From contig NW_022204507.1 in NCBI RefSeq assembly GCF_008831285.2, forward strand, positions 186,001 to 250,000: 64,000 nt of DNA, given 5' to 3'. Positions 36,011-48,215 of the stretch are shown in pieces. The notes beneath the pieces were generated by a model. The model was not told the origin of the DNA. It did not search any database and saw nothing but the letters and a program-made list of their open reading frames with translations. Both the position numbers and the translations under genes were made by a program. How positions within the stretch are numbered: position 1 is the first letter of the stretch; every line of letters starts with the position of its first letter. Origin of the DNA: Nymphaea colorata. Taxonomy: Eukaryota > Streptophyta > Magnoliopsida > Nymphaeales > Nymphaeaceae.

Positions 36011-37150
36011 ATAATTAGCGAATTTCTTTCTTTACATAAAGATATTATATTAGGGTAATTAGTTTGTCTTAGGTTTGTAGCAGAATATGCGTGTACCGAA
36101 AAATTAAGAGACAATTTGGAATTGATTTCAACTACTAAAGGTATTATATTAGGGAAATTAGTTTGTCTTAAAGTTCTTTACATAAAGATATTATATTGGG
36201 GTAATCTGTTACCTTAAATTTGTACAGTTGTAAATTTGAGGAAGAAATCATCAGCAACTTGAAATTATTTAAAGTAGCAGAACGTCTTTATGAGACAAAC
36301 CACAACGGTGGGAGATTTTAAGAAATGGTGGGAGATAACAGATAAAAGATTATTATTGTAAATGTCGACGTTGGAAAACTTAAAATTCACGTTCGTCATC
36401 CTCTAAAGAATCAAAGGCCAACAAACAGTGCCTCCGGCATGGCGGTCTAATCAAACCAATGGCACATGTATTCTGGCGTAAGAACTTTATTTATTTATTT
36501 ATTCATTTTACTGCTGCCCTTTTCTTAATTAATTTATATGTATTGAATCCAATTTCCTGCGTGTTGCTTCACGTATGCTCTACGATCATTGTGGGTTTTG
36601 AAACTACAATTATGTAAACGTTGGACTGCTGTGACAAAACTGGACTATTTTGGCAAAAGATTTAACCAAAAGCACCGATATAAATTTTTGATATTAAATA
36701 AACATGAATTTTATGTGAACGTTTGATATGATTTGACCGGAAGCTTAACGCTAATAAAGAGTAAATAGAAGTTCATGTAAATAGAAGATTACTATTTTTT
36801 AAACAATATTAATATATATATATGACAATTCAATCCTATTGAATGTTGAATATTTTCTCAGATCACTAAAGTTTTAACCAAAATATCAGGAAAAAAGGTG
36901 TCATTAGATCGACGTTATCGATAGTTTATGATGTAATAACCGTCTATATAGGGTGGCTCTAGCAGCGATGCTTGTTTTTTTCTTTGTCTTAACATATTTT
37001 CTTTCAATAGACAATCCTCCTGATCTTCTTCATCCAAGTAACTATGCAAAGGGAAGACTGATTACTTCTTCCAATGAAAACTAACCGTGATCTCTTCCAA
37101 TCTTTTTGCTATAGAGGCACAACATTTTAAAGTCATCACCCAATCGTTGT
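36010..37150. repeat. Internal duplication patchwork, C2
   Basis: Short pieces already present upstream recur here. The word ATATTAGGG(T/A)AATTAGTTTGT is found at ~36048 and ~36143, with a third variant near 36190. 36355-36480 resembles 31770-31880, and 36820-37010 resembles 33760-33940. It reads as a rearranged, partly deleted second copy of the 31.6-33.9 kb block. Confidence 0.65.
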
Positions 37151-38845
37151 AAATTTTTATAGGTTTTCTTTTTCTTTGCCAAAATGTTACCTTTAATAAA
37201 TTATATAATTAATTAATTTCTTTCTTTACATAACGGTATCATATTAGGGTAATTAGTTTGTCTTAAGTTTGTAACAGATTATGCATGTACTGAAAAAATA
37301 AAAGAAAAAAAGTAAAAGCACTATTTGGAATTGATTTCAACTAAAATTAATAGACATATACGTGACAATACCTAACATCCAAGAGACAAAGCACAGTTGG
37401 CTGGGCTGGCGGGTACATTAACAACATGCTGTTTGTTCAAATCTTTTTGGCGGCTACACCCTGAACTTCAAAGGGCGGCTAGAGTGGCACTCTATTTGAT
37501 GGGTGCATTGTAGGTTTACCTAAATCATGAAGCAACCTTAGACCTTGGGGACGTGAAGGGGGAAGTGGACCAGCCTTCTTTATGTGGCTTCTACATAGCC
37601 CAACATTAGACTTGACAAACCCATGTTTGTTAATTTTCTTTGCAACTATTACAATTCTTTTTTGTAAAATTAGAGATTTCAGTATTTGAAAAATTATAGA
37701 CATGAAAGTGAACAATATTGTTTCACATCAGCTGTTAAGTATATTTGCTAAATTGATGTTTTCTTTTATTTTTCCTTCTTGTTTGAGGTTATGTGAAGCA
37801 ATTAATAACTCAAATAAGAGTTGGATGTTAAACCTTAGACTGATGGTATAAGCAATTATAAGAATTAATTAGCCCAAATTGCCATGTGATTGTTGCAAAA
37901 AGATTCAAGTCCATATCCAACTCAAGAATGCACATGTCAACTTTTAACTATTTTAACATAAGAATTTAAAATAATCTTTTATTTTTAATTAATTTCTATG
38001 CATTTTCTAATTTTTGCAATGACTTTAATAATATTTTTGCAGATTCACAACCGATTCAACTAAATCGGTCATGAACCACTTGCATCCTTGCCGATTCAAT
38101 TAATAAACCATTTTTTACAACACTAGTTGGTAGGGAGGGAGGGAGGCAGAGGGAGAGAGAGAGAGACTTCCAGATTGTTGGATATTCTATCAAATTGTTG
38201 ATGGAACACCCCATGGTCCAGAATGGACAATTTAATTTATTCCATAAAGTAGAACATAGTAAATTTAAAGTCCATCACAAACATCAAAATTTTTACCAAA
38301 ACATATACCATTTAAAATTTTAAGGTCCACTCTCTAAAATTAATTACTTTCCTGTATTTTTTCCATGGTACCATCTTTTAGTGCTTCACCTTTTGAACAC
38401 ACAATCAAAAGGTTGGGAGACTATCCTTCTAGTAGGATTGGACAGGAACCACTGGATCCTCATTTTATCAAGTAGCTCATTTTCATCATCTTATTGAGTA
38501 AATCTCATTTTTGATTCTCCTATTGATTCTTTAGAAGCTATTTCAAAATAAGATTAATGTACTTCTTGTTGTAGAGATGATGTAGATGTTTAATTGTTGA
38601 ATTTAAATGGCATCCAACAATTAAATAGCGGCCACTTTTTTGGAATTGCTTGGTTTAAATAGTATATCTGAACACTTCATATTTCATAGGACAAAAACAT
38701 AGTTTTTTTTTCCTTTCACAAATTGCCAAATTGAATAATTACAATGAGAAATATGCATGGGATAAATAAGCAAAAATTTAGACATATGAAACCATCAATC
38801 TGGTGGCCTACTTTGAGCAATATTTATTTGAAACACTTAACTGCC
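37150..38845. other. Unit tail, non-coding, C2
   Basis: Collinear with 16510-18150. It contains a GA tract (38131-38167) and a hairpin with one mismatch (38590-38623). Confidence 0.55.
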
Positions 38846-39470
38846 AAACCACTAAGACTACATATAAAATCAAGTCAACAAAGCCAAAACATAAAACGCA
38901 ATTAGAAGACACAAAATTTTTCATAGTTATTAGAACTTTTGACATATCTTGTACCAGTTTGACATCATCAAACCATCTCAGCAATGTAGCAGCTGCATTG
39001 CCAACTATTCTATTTGCAGTCACCTGAAAAGGGAAAATGGGGTGAGAATTAGAAAAAGTTATCAGTACAATGTCTACATTTGCTTTATTGCAGCTTATGT
39101 GAAGCAATCCCAAAGTCATCTTACATCACTACTGCACGAAATGAAGTGACTCAAAATGCACAGTTTTAATATTATACAAATAGGTGACCAAACATTTAAT
39201 AGTACCAAATATTTATTGCAACAATTTTCGTAAACATCTGTGCATATGCATGCAATTATTGTTACTACTGACATGCTTATAAGCACGTTTTAGTTTTACT
39301 TACCAATCAACTGTAGGCACACAAAAATAACAAATTGGACAACTCTTGTATTTTTATATGACATTTATTTAGTTCCCAATAATAAAACAACAACAACAAT
39401 ATCTCAAGTTGCATGCTTGCACTAGACGTATGAATCTATAATGATTCATAAATTCATATAGGAACAACCG
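38846..39470. other. Downstream of the minus-strand copia remnant, C3
   Basis: By position it should hold the end of RNase H and a 3' LTR for the minus-strand element, but I could not identify either. ORFs 38803-39027 (+) and 38808-39119 (-) overlap and show no domain. The stretch occurs once in the window. Confidence 0.35.
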
Positions 39471-40640
39471 TATATTTGTCAAAGTGCTTTACTTGGCCAT
39501 TGTTTTCTTGTCTTGCATGAGATTATATTATTGTGTAGATAGGTGAGATATTCTTGAGTTCAACTTCAGATATCCTAGCTAATTTGCTCCAAAGAACACA
39601 TATAGGTTAAGATTATGCATTTTTTAAATATGTCCTCAATTATCTTGAGTACAATTTTTTATGAAGAAACAAGTTTTATTATTGCACATGTCATGTCCAG
39701 CTTGGTGAACAAAATGCATTGTAAACATCCAATGGTTCTCTTGCATAAAGTAGCATCTTGAAGTACTTCACTTTGATATTTGGACAATTTTATTTTAGGA
39801 GCAGTAGGAGCATTGATAGGATTTTCTCAAGTAAAGCATTTCTTTGTGAGAAGATGTTTTATATATTTCCTTTGTGACAACACAATGCAAATATTATCCT
39901 AAATGAATTCAATGCTTGAGAGGAAATTTAGGGTGCACAAATTGTTGATCGAAATTTCTTGAGAAAAGCTTTTAGTAAGATTTTTTGTAGCATTCTTGCT
40001 GCTACTTGTGACTATGATATTAGCTACATAATCCAATGCTAGTCATTCCTATATTTTTTTTAAGTAAACTAAATAATGATGAATCAAACTTACATTCTTC
40101 AAAATCGTGACCAAGTAAATATCCTTAGAATCTATCAAACCATGCCTGAGCCATGTCCTTTAAATCATATAAGGCTTTCTTGAAGTTGTGTAAGGAATGT
40201 GGCTGCCTTGGGTCGACATGCCAAGTGGTTGCATCATGAAATATCCCCTTTTAACTTTCCATGTAAAAAGCATGATTGATACTATACAAGTGTGTAGGCT
40301 ATCTTTTATTTAGGGTAGTCAACAATTCTTAGTGAGATTGGTTAATAACAAGATAAAATGTCTCAAGGTACTTTATCCCCTCTTCCAAGTGACACCCATA
40401 GTGACTAACCCAACTTCAAATCTACTTATAGAGCTATCTACATGTCTCTTTATTTTATAAATCCATTTGCACTCTGATGATGTTTGAAATATTCTCTGGT
40501 GGTACAAGTGACCATCTTTTGTTTTTGACAAGTACATCCATTTTTTGTTGCATAGCTTGTTGCTATTCAACATAATGACTTGACTGAAAAAAGTCTATTG
40601 GTTCATATGGGTCTAAGATTAGAATGAGTTAATTCTCAAT
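39470..40640 (-). pseudogene. Minus-strand Ty1/copia RT-RNase H remnant, C3
   Basis: Read on the minus strand from 40640 downwards, several frames give copia reverse transcriptase words in the right order. First comes AMQQKMDVLVKNKRWSLVPPE. Then come CKWIYKIKRHVDSSISRFE (ORF 40373-40573) and a QP.G.VDPRQPHSLHNF-type block. Next is KALYDLKDMAQAWFDRF, then GYLLGHDFEECKFDSSLF (40090-40200), and a decayed YVDD box read as DYVANIIVTSS near 40015. Then follow LSQRKYIKHLL, KLSKYQSEVLQDATL and an RNase H-side word, NIISCKTRKQW, near 39510. Stops and frameshifts are frequent. The element faces away from the plus-strand copia remnant at 42715. Confidence 0.85.
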
Positions 40641-42065
40641 ATCTTGGATTACAATTTGAAATAAACGAGGGTTTAGTGTAACATTGAGATATTGTGCGAT
40701 CATATGGTGTATACAACTAGGCTCAATAGTAGGAAATAATGAAGTGGGAGAATTTTGGTCTAATATAAATTAATGCCCACCTTAGTTTGAGATTCAAGGC
40801 TAGGACTTTGGGTTATAGGAACTAGAGTGGTAGAGTGTGGCTATCATTTTGAGAACTGTGGCTACTAACTTGAGAAGAAGACCATATACGATCAGATTGC
40901 TTGGTTTTACTTGTGGTTATCTTGGATGAAAAATCGGAAAACCAAGGAATTAGGGTGGTTGGATGTCATTGGTTGGGATGTAAATTTCTCTTGTCCAAGG
41001 ATATATTTGATCACCTTCCTCCAACACATTGATCGGATGCTTGTATTAAACCCCTTAGACTTTTTAATCTGCCTTGTCATTTGGTGTTCTGTTACATCAG
41101 TAATATTACTTTGTATCTTCAAGTAAGAGATAAATTCTTCCATAAGGCTTTCTATGATGAATTCAGCCATTTTTCAATGTTTGCTTGACCAATAGCCAAG
41201 CAAATGCTGGCAAAAAAATGAACATCTTACGTTACATGACCATGCAAATACCCTTACAATCTCAAAATCATGAACCCCTCTAGCAAAGGGGAACCAAACC
41301 ATGGCCTCAATTATTGTGATATCTGAAATCACTAAACCACTCCCCTCAAAAGCAGGGTATCGAAAAGTCTCCGGCGATAGAGGTGTCCCAACATCCCAAT
41401 CTATGAATCCGACATATTTTGATGCCCTTATCTCCACCATTTCCCTTACCACATAAAAATCTATAAGCCCTATACCAACATCCATGATGCAGACGAAGAT
41501 GCCAATCCTTTTCCATGGGGTGAAGTATGGAAGTAGGGGCATTTTTATTGCAGAAATTTGTGAATGTGGCAGACAGATGAGGCTGATTTAGTTGATTGAA
41601 ATATATTGTTTCTTTACGTAGAAACAAAAGCAGGGTTATTCGTGGTCATGAAGTGCCAAAAAGGGACAACATGCAAGAGGGGAGTCCAATATAATTAATG
41701 AGAATTTGGAGCATAGCCTATCCTATAATGGTGGCAAATCATCTTTTCCTTTTCCTTTGTTACCTTTCATGATTATCTTTTCAGCATCATGTTTTCTCCT
41801 ATAGGAATTTGCCACTATGGTTGCAATGAGGCCGGATTGAGGGAAAAAAATTGCAAGGTGTATTAATGCCCAAAAATCATGATAGCATGTGCTTAATATT
41901 AGTTACATTAATGGTGGTGACTAAAGGCTGCTACTATAGAGTTCTTGTGAAAAGTTGAGTGGTGATATGTGGAAAATAAAATGTTATGCTCTGATTTGTC
42001 TACTGCCCAAGGCAGATGGTGATTTATAATTTTTGTTTATTCCTTGACTAGCATTATATGTACAC
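40640..42065. other. Upstream flank of the minus-strand remnant, C3
   Basis: Collinear with 1-1060 and 55335-56725. It is probably the decayed connection/integrase part of the minus-strand copia element. No motif is secure. Confidence 0.4.
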
Positions 42066-42715
42066 TAATATTGATGTTTTCCGCTTGAGTTTTCTCATGT
42101 TTCATAAAAAATGGCTTTGGTCACCATTTCAAAATGTGCGAACTGATATCATAGAAATGGCTACGCAACTTTGCATAAATTCAAATGTGATTAACATCTT
42201 GTATAATATGTAAGGCGAACATTGTGTACACTAATTTCTCAAATACCATCATCTTCCAACATCACTCTTATGCTTGAAATAAGTACTTTAGTTACCAAGG
42301 GAAGCTCAAAGAATTTCTCTGGTTGCACAACCCATTTCCCTCATGCTGAGTATTCATGTAAATTAATTGATCATTTGACGCAGCATATAAGTGAATTACC
42401 ATTGTTTAAAAATATGTATTACGTATACAGAAAAGTAAGCAAAAAAAAATGCAAGTTTTCGCCTTCACCCTACTACTTATTCTCATTTCTTGGTTTCATG
42501 TTTGTGTGAGGTTTGTAAAACCAACCTTCAAATTGTGGTAATATTGCCAAGTTACATGGCATTTCAGGTCATTATGGAGGGTTGCTAAAGCAAGGAGCTC
42601 CTCTAATTTTTTGAACCATCAAGAAAAAGAATTTGTGAAAGGGTATAAACTGGGATGGAAAAAAATTATAATACTCTCAACTTGCCCTATCATTAGTGCC
42701 TATTTTTAGTTGTAA
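42065..42715. other. Leader block before the copia remnant, C3
   Basis: Same as 1060-1690; includes a ~60-base stretch (42075-42130) missing in C1 but similar in C4 (56735-56800). Confidence 0.35.
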
Positions 42716-43983
42716 CAACTATAAATTTTGGAGTATTAAAAAGAATGGTTATGAAGATACCAAACAAACAAATGCAGCAGACAAGTCAACCAAAAAACTA
42801 CTGGTGCTAAAAAAGGATGCGAAAGCAATTTGGGTATTATAGTAGGTTACGTCTGATGTGATTTTTCCAACTATTGTTAGTGCTACAAAGTCCAAAGACC
42901 CTTCGTTACTTTTGAAACTTCATGGGGATGAAAAGATTAACCACAGTTCAAATTTAAACTTTATGAAGAGAGTCTAGAAGTTTGATAAGAAAATGGTGAG
43001 TTGAAAAATTTTTAGGCTAGACCATTTATTATTATGAAACAAATGAAGACTTTTGGTGAGGTTATAATTGAGCAAAAAGGTAGTTGGAAAACTCTTTAGA
43101 AGTCTCTCCCCTCTAAATCTGAACATGTTCATATTGCAATAGAAGAATCCAAGAATTTGTCTATGTACTTTATTGATGACTTAAGCGGGTCTCTTCTAGC
43201 TGATGAGCAACATAAAAATAGGTCAACAGCAAAAGCCTTTCAAACTTTATTAGATATTTCAAAAGAAACAAATGGAAGAAGTGATCAAAAGAATGAAGGA
43301 AAAAGTCAAGGACAGGGAGCCTTTAGAGGAACCACTCAAGGGCGTGGTAGAGGAATGGGAAGATCTTTTGGTGCTTTTCGAAAGTGTTATGACATAGCAG
43401 GAAGGTAGTTGAGATCAATATTTTAGAGGAAAGTAGTTTCAGGTTTGCAAGATGTTTGTCATATCGAAGCCAAATGTTTTGAAATGGCAAAGCATTTAGC
43501 TAGTTTTGTTGAACAAAATGAAATTTTTTTGTCTTATGTACATCTATGAGTTTTAAAAGTTGAAATTGTAAAATATATATAGTTTGTAGATAGTGGTTAT
43601 AGTAACCGTATGACATGTGGTATTCAAAAATATTCATGAGACTGTAAAGCTTGATATGTGGCTTGGAGACAACGAAAAAGTAAGTGTAAATTGCAAATTG
43701 AATAGTTAATATCATGGTGTGTACTATGTTCTAGGGTCAGCTGAAAATTTATTTTTTGTGGAGCAATTGATCCAAAAGGCCTACACCCTTTTATTTAAAA
43801 ATGATGCTTGTGAAATTGAAAATGGAAGGGGAATTATTCAAATTAAAAAAATTGCTTTTAAAATCATCTAGATAGGTGATTCTGCTTTTATTGCAAAGGT
43901 TGATATTAATTGTAAGCTATGACATATGAGGTATAAATGAATCTTTATTGGCTATTTTACTGAGCCTAGCTAAAGGTTATCAT
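42715..43983 (+). pseudogene. Copia gag, protease and pre-integrase remnant, C3
   Basis: The gag C-terminal frame is open at 43157-43408 (DDLSGSLLADEQHKNRS, then a Gly/Arg-rich end GRGRGMGRSFG). The protease VDSGYSN is at 43586-43606. The pre-integrase block (43720-43920) ends in LAKGYH at ~43983. The frame is broken by the same gag frameshifts as C1 and C2. Confidence 0.85.
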
Positions 43984-44760
43984 CTTGATAATCCTACTAC
44001 TAAAAAACTACTTATAAGAAGAGATGCCATTTTAATGAAAAATCTTGTTATAAATGGGTAAAAGATGAAACTGTGATACTACAAATTGATGAAGTTGAAA
44101 TACAACTAAGCATCTTTATGGAGCAGCATCATAAAAAAAATCAAAAGGGGGAGATGAACATTCAAATTAAAGACCCAACTATTGAAGATATAGAGTGTAC
44201 ACTTGGTGATAACACTCAACCAAGAAAAGCATGTTAAGTGTGTCTTTTCTTTTGCAACTATAGAACTATTAACTTATCATGAAGCATATGTAGAAAAAAA
44301 TTGGATAAATACAGTGAAAAAGAGATGCATGTTATTGAAAAGAAATGACACATGGGAGCTTTCCAATTTGCCACTGATGGGTCTATAGGTTTTATACATG
44401 ATGCTAAAGAAAAGGTGAAAAAATGTGAAGCAAGATCGATAGCTGGATGTTTTGTATAAAAATATGACATTTATTTCATTGGAGCTTTTTCACTTGCTGC
44501 AAGATTTGAGACAGTAAAGATGGTTTCTTCAGTTACAGCCCAATTCGCATGGAAGATTTTTCAGTTATTTGAATGAGAGGTATATGTTGACCAACTACGT
44601 GGGTATATCATCAAATGAAATGAAGGAAGGTTTAGAAATTATAAAATTTCCTTTATGCATTCAAAAAAGCCGCTCGTGCATGGTATAGTCACCTCAAAAA
44701 AAATTATCAAAATGGTTTTCAAAGGAGTGAAAGTGAACCTGCATATACCTTTTGAAAATG
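43984..44760 (+). pseudogene. Copia connection and RT N-terminal remnant, C3
   Basis: Directly after the pre-integrase block, the frame reads NPTTKKLLIRRDAIL, the linker that normally follows the integrase core. The integrase catalytic core is therefore absent. The RT N-terminus follows: NWINTVKKRCMLLKRNDTWEL (44305-44367), then FETVKMVSSVTAQFAWKIFQL (44503-44565) and VYVDQLRGYI (~44580). It fades near 44760 before the catalytic YVDD region. Stops and frameshifts are common. Confidence 0.85.
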
Positions 44761-44844
44761 TTTAAACTCATGAATTGCAAAAGGTTGCGCAACTCCCATT
44801 GATATCAATGAAAAAGTGACTGTGGATGCTGCGGATGTTGGAAT

Positions 44845-45485
44845 GATGAAAGATAATGAAAGGTATTTTAGAAACATGGTTACTTGATGCACATTCAACC
44901 AGATATTGTGTTTTAAATAGGTTTCATCAAGGTTTGTGCATCACAAGTCAGTGCAACACTGTGGTGCGGAAAAAAGAGTTCTTCGTTACGTTTGCTCAGC
45001 CATTAATTATGGAACTTTTTATAGACCTATTGCTAACTTTGCTTTAGTTTGTCATACCAAAATTGATTGGCAAGTTTAAGTGTATGACTCAAAAAAGCAA
45101 AGTTCAATAGCCTTATTTTCATTAGAAGCAGAATATATTGCTGCTATTACTACTACATACCAAGCAATATGGATGAGGTGTATTTTAAAAGATTTACATG
45201 TGGAATAAATAAGTCATACTCAGCTTTATTGTGATCATAAGTCCGCCATTTCTATAGCAAAACATCTTACCTTCTATAGAAGAACTAAGCAAACAGAGCT
45301 GAGATATCATTTCCTCGGAGATGACATTGAAAAAGGAGAAGTTGTGCTGAAGCAATGATTTTCCAATGAGAATGTTGCCAACGGTCTTATAAAACCATTA
45401 TCACCATCAAAATTTGTTACGTTCAGAAAGAAAGCCCGTTGGTGTGCAAACATTTTTCACATTAAGGGGAAGAAATGTTAGTTAC
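44845..45485 (+). pseudogene. Copia RNase H remnant, C3
   Basis: Frames give RVLRYVCSAINYGTFYRP, SIALFSLEAEYIAAITTTYQ, AIWMRCILKDLHVE and TQLYCDHKSAISIAKH. They continue with ELRYHFLGDDIEKGEVVLKQ and the terminal NGLIKPLSPSKFVTFRK...LRGRNV. The acidic residues of SLEAEY and CDHKS are visible. Stops and frameshifts destroy the frame. This block is absent from C1, C2 and C4. Confidence 0.9.
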
Positions 45486-46316
45486 TCTTCAAGTAGAAAT
45501 TTATGGGTAGCCACCGTGGTGGTCGTGGAAGTTTCAAGGACTTGATAGTTTATGATTTTAGGGGACTTTGCGTGGCGTGCATCTCCTCCAAAGCATGGTG
45601 TTTTTTGGTGAGTCGTTTTTGAGTGGTGTTTCAAGATGGCAGGGTGAGCCGCGTGGTAGCTTTGCTTCCTTTTTTGTCCTTTTTGCTTCTTAAATATATG
45701 GAGCATACTGAAAAATAAGTAAAGAGAAAAAAAGGAAATAGCGTTTTTGAGTGGTATTTTTGGGGTATGTTTGTCCGAGTTTCTTTAAACCAACCTTCAC
45801 CGTGATGCCCTAACACCCACCATGAATAGCACTCCAAGAACGGAGGAGGTGGAGACCATCAGAAGGGCGCCGTGGACCTTCATTGACATGTGACCACCTG
45901 CAACATGCTACACTTTGTTATTCTTTCGGGTTGTGTGCAATATCGGAAAAGGAAGACTCGTGAATTTCTCCGTGGTGGGGTCCAGTATCTGGAGATTCTG
46001 GCAGTCATGAATTAAGTGGACACTCGTATCACCGGGAACAAAGAACAGAGAAAAGTACGAAACTAAAAGCACTACCCACCTGCTTAACAAAGGAAGAGGG
46101 AGCTGGGCTATGCCCAGCGAGGTAATGCCCACGTACAAGGCATGGGAGCGGGTGCCGGCTACGAAAAGACTGCTGCAAGAAGGGTTGAGGAGTGCAAAGC
46201 CAATCATCAGATTCCCTTTAATCGTGCTGCTTTGGGAAGTAATTAGGGAATTACCTCCTTCCTGCTCAATTTGCGGTGCAACTTTGAAAAAACGACACGT
46301 TAATTTGAGAACGACG
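45485..46316. other. Region between the copia end and the host-like exon, C3
   Basis: Collinear with 3020-3850. A plus-strand 99-codon frame (46110-46409) and a minus-strand 164-codon frame (45908-46402) overlap. Both recur in C2, so at least one is accidental. Confidence 0.35.
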
Positions 46317-46838
46317 CTACAAAGAGAGACAGAAGGAGACGCAGGAGGAAGCGGATGGCAACTAGGATGGATGAATGGGCTAGTAATAATTCTCACCGTC
46401 ATCGGATAACACCGCCAATGTCGATGCCTCCAGCCGGCCCAATTCTACGTCTACCTCCACCTGCTCAGCTGGAGTACCGGCATCTGCATCTACTTCCAAC
46501 TCCACTGAGAGGGCAGCGGGAAGTTCATGGTCCTCTGGCCTGTTTACCGCAGGAGCGGTGTGATAGAACAACCACATAGTCAAGCCAACGAAGTCCCTCA
46601 CAAGGTTTCTGATAGAATTCATGTCTTCCCTCATTTCCTTGCGGATGACTATGACCGAAACACTCTCCATCTCCCTGGATCTCCCTCCCTCCCTCTCTCT
46701 TACTCTCTGTCTCTCGGACGACGACTACCAGAGGACCAAAGCAACACGGAACGAACGCTCGTCGAAGGAAGGAGTTTCCTTCTCTACTACCAAAGGGACA
46801 GGGAAGGAGGGAAAGATGAAGGATGCAGGATTTGGGTG
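46317..46838 (-). CDS. Host-like gene 5' end, best-preserved copy (C3)
   Basis: All expected signals are present on the minus strand: TATAAATA at 46863-46870, a CT/GA-rich leader and an ATG at 46622-46620. The exon is 226 bases with no stop (MNSIRNLVRDFVGLTMWLF, then AVNRPEDHELPAALSVEL, then an acidic VEVDVELGRLEAS stretch). A donor G/GTGAG lies at 46396 and an acceptor TTTGTAG ends at 46317, giving an 80-base intron. If spliced, exon 2 closes after about five codons, for a peptide of about 80 residues with a hydrophobic N-terminal third and an acidic tail. An in-frame ATG also exists upstream at 46670. The protein family is not recognised. It may be an intact small gene, or the first exon of a larger gene cut off by rearrangement. 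Confidence 0.4.
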
Positions 46839-46862
46839 GACGGAATGGGAGGGATAAGGGAG

Positions 46863-46870
46863 TATTTATA
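46863..46870 (-). promoter_or_regulatory. TATA box of the host-like gene, C3
   Basis: TATAAATA on the minus strand, 241 bases before the ATG; identical to C1. Confidence 0.5.
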
Positions 46871-46874
46871 AGTG

Positions 46875-48081
46875 AGTGGAGAGGGGATGGGTTTGAAAGG
46901 GAAAGAGAAGGGAAACCGATGCCTAAGCTTGGTTTGAAGAGGGGCACCAAGGCGTCTTTCTTTCCTTTGTCGTGTTTCCGTGGGTTTGCTCTCGAATAGG
47001 TAGGCGATGGGAATTTTTTTTTTATTGTGTTGCGGCCAACCATCTGGCCATCTTTCATTGCTTATTAATATTTTGGCTCCCTCTCCCTAATTTAGGATTC
47101 CTTTCTATATATTTATTTCTGTAAAATCGAGACCATTGATCAATGTCACTTTTAATATATTTTTCCAGCTGCGGTCTTGTATTCTTCCAATGGTGTGGAC
47201 GTGCATTGCATTTGGACCTGGAAGTAAATGGGCGTGAAACCTGTCTCACCTAAAACTCGTCTCCCTCAAATATGGCCAACAAACTGGTTTCCCTCTATAA
47301 TAATGGTTTTCACTTGGAAGCCTCTGTTCTAGGGGAGAGAGGCAGGTTGCAGGTGTTGTGTCGCAGATCGAGGGGAGAGATGTGAGCAACTTGCAGGCAG
47401 TGTGTAGCAGATCTTATAGAAAGGGGCAAGCGACTATATCTCTAGACAGGATGTTCTCTTAACCACATCCATTATTTTTTGGATGTTAATATATATTGGT
47501 TCGAATTCCCATTTGAAAACAATTGCAAAAGAAATCAATACAATATCCAAATCTCAATCCAACTTAAATCTCATTTTTAAATTCACATTTATATTTGACT
47601 CTGCATTTTAAATTGAATCCTAGCTGCCCTATAATATGTTAATAGCCAACTTTAAAAAACCTTGGACTTTCGACATCAGATATTTAACATTTCGAATTTA
47701 ATCTAAATCCTAGCCTGATCAGATATTTATTTAAATATGAATTTATATCTAAATTTAATCGGATGTCATTTCTTAAATCCAGATCCAATTTGATTTCTTA
47801 ATCAAATGTTGAAATTTAGTTTCATATTCCCTTTTTTTTTTGGAGTCGTTCAATCGTACGACGGATCAAAATTGGATTTTGTGACATCCTTGCCAGAAGG
47901 AGACCTCCAAATATATTCTGTGAAAGAGGTTCTTCTTGAAATTTAATTTACACCCTATTTCTGGCATACATGCAAATCTAAATTTTTGAAATGTACATTA
48001 AACAAGCAAATGTTTGGCTGCTGTTATCATGATCTTGAGCATCAAAACTCTTTCATTTGAGTATTTTGTCAATTTTTCACT
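46875..48081. other. AT-rich intergenic block, C3
   Basis: Collinear with 4404-5618; no gene seen. Confidence 0.5.
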
Positions 48082-48099
48082 TTGTCTCTCTCTCTCTCT

Positions 48100-48174
<75 letters not shown>

Positions 48175-48215
48175 TATATATATGTATATATATATATGTG
48201 TGTGTGTGTGTGTAT
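48082..48215. repeat. Composite CT/TA/TG microsatellite, C3
   Basis: (CT)n, then (TA)~33, AATATTATATATATATG and (TG)n. Confidence 0.95.

Larger units (their letters stand above)
18660..38845 (+). repeat. Large tandem unit, copy C2
   Basis: Starts abruptly with sequence equivalent to C1 position ~1060, so the minus-strand copia remnant and the first ~1 kb of the unit are missing. It then follows C1 in the same order to 38845. It has an extra ~1.1 kb internally duplicated block (36010-37150) and a MITE reduced to 51 bp. Confidence 0.85.

Noticed and set aside
36038-36060. Telomere-like TTAGGG words
   Set aside because: Isolated ATTAGGGTAATTAG words without tandem TTTAGGG repeats.
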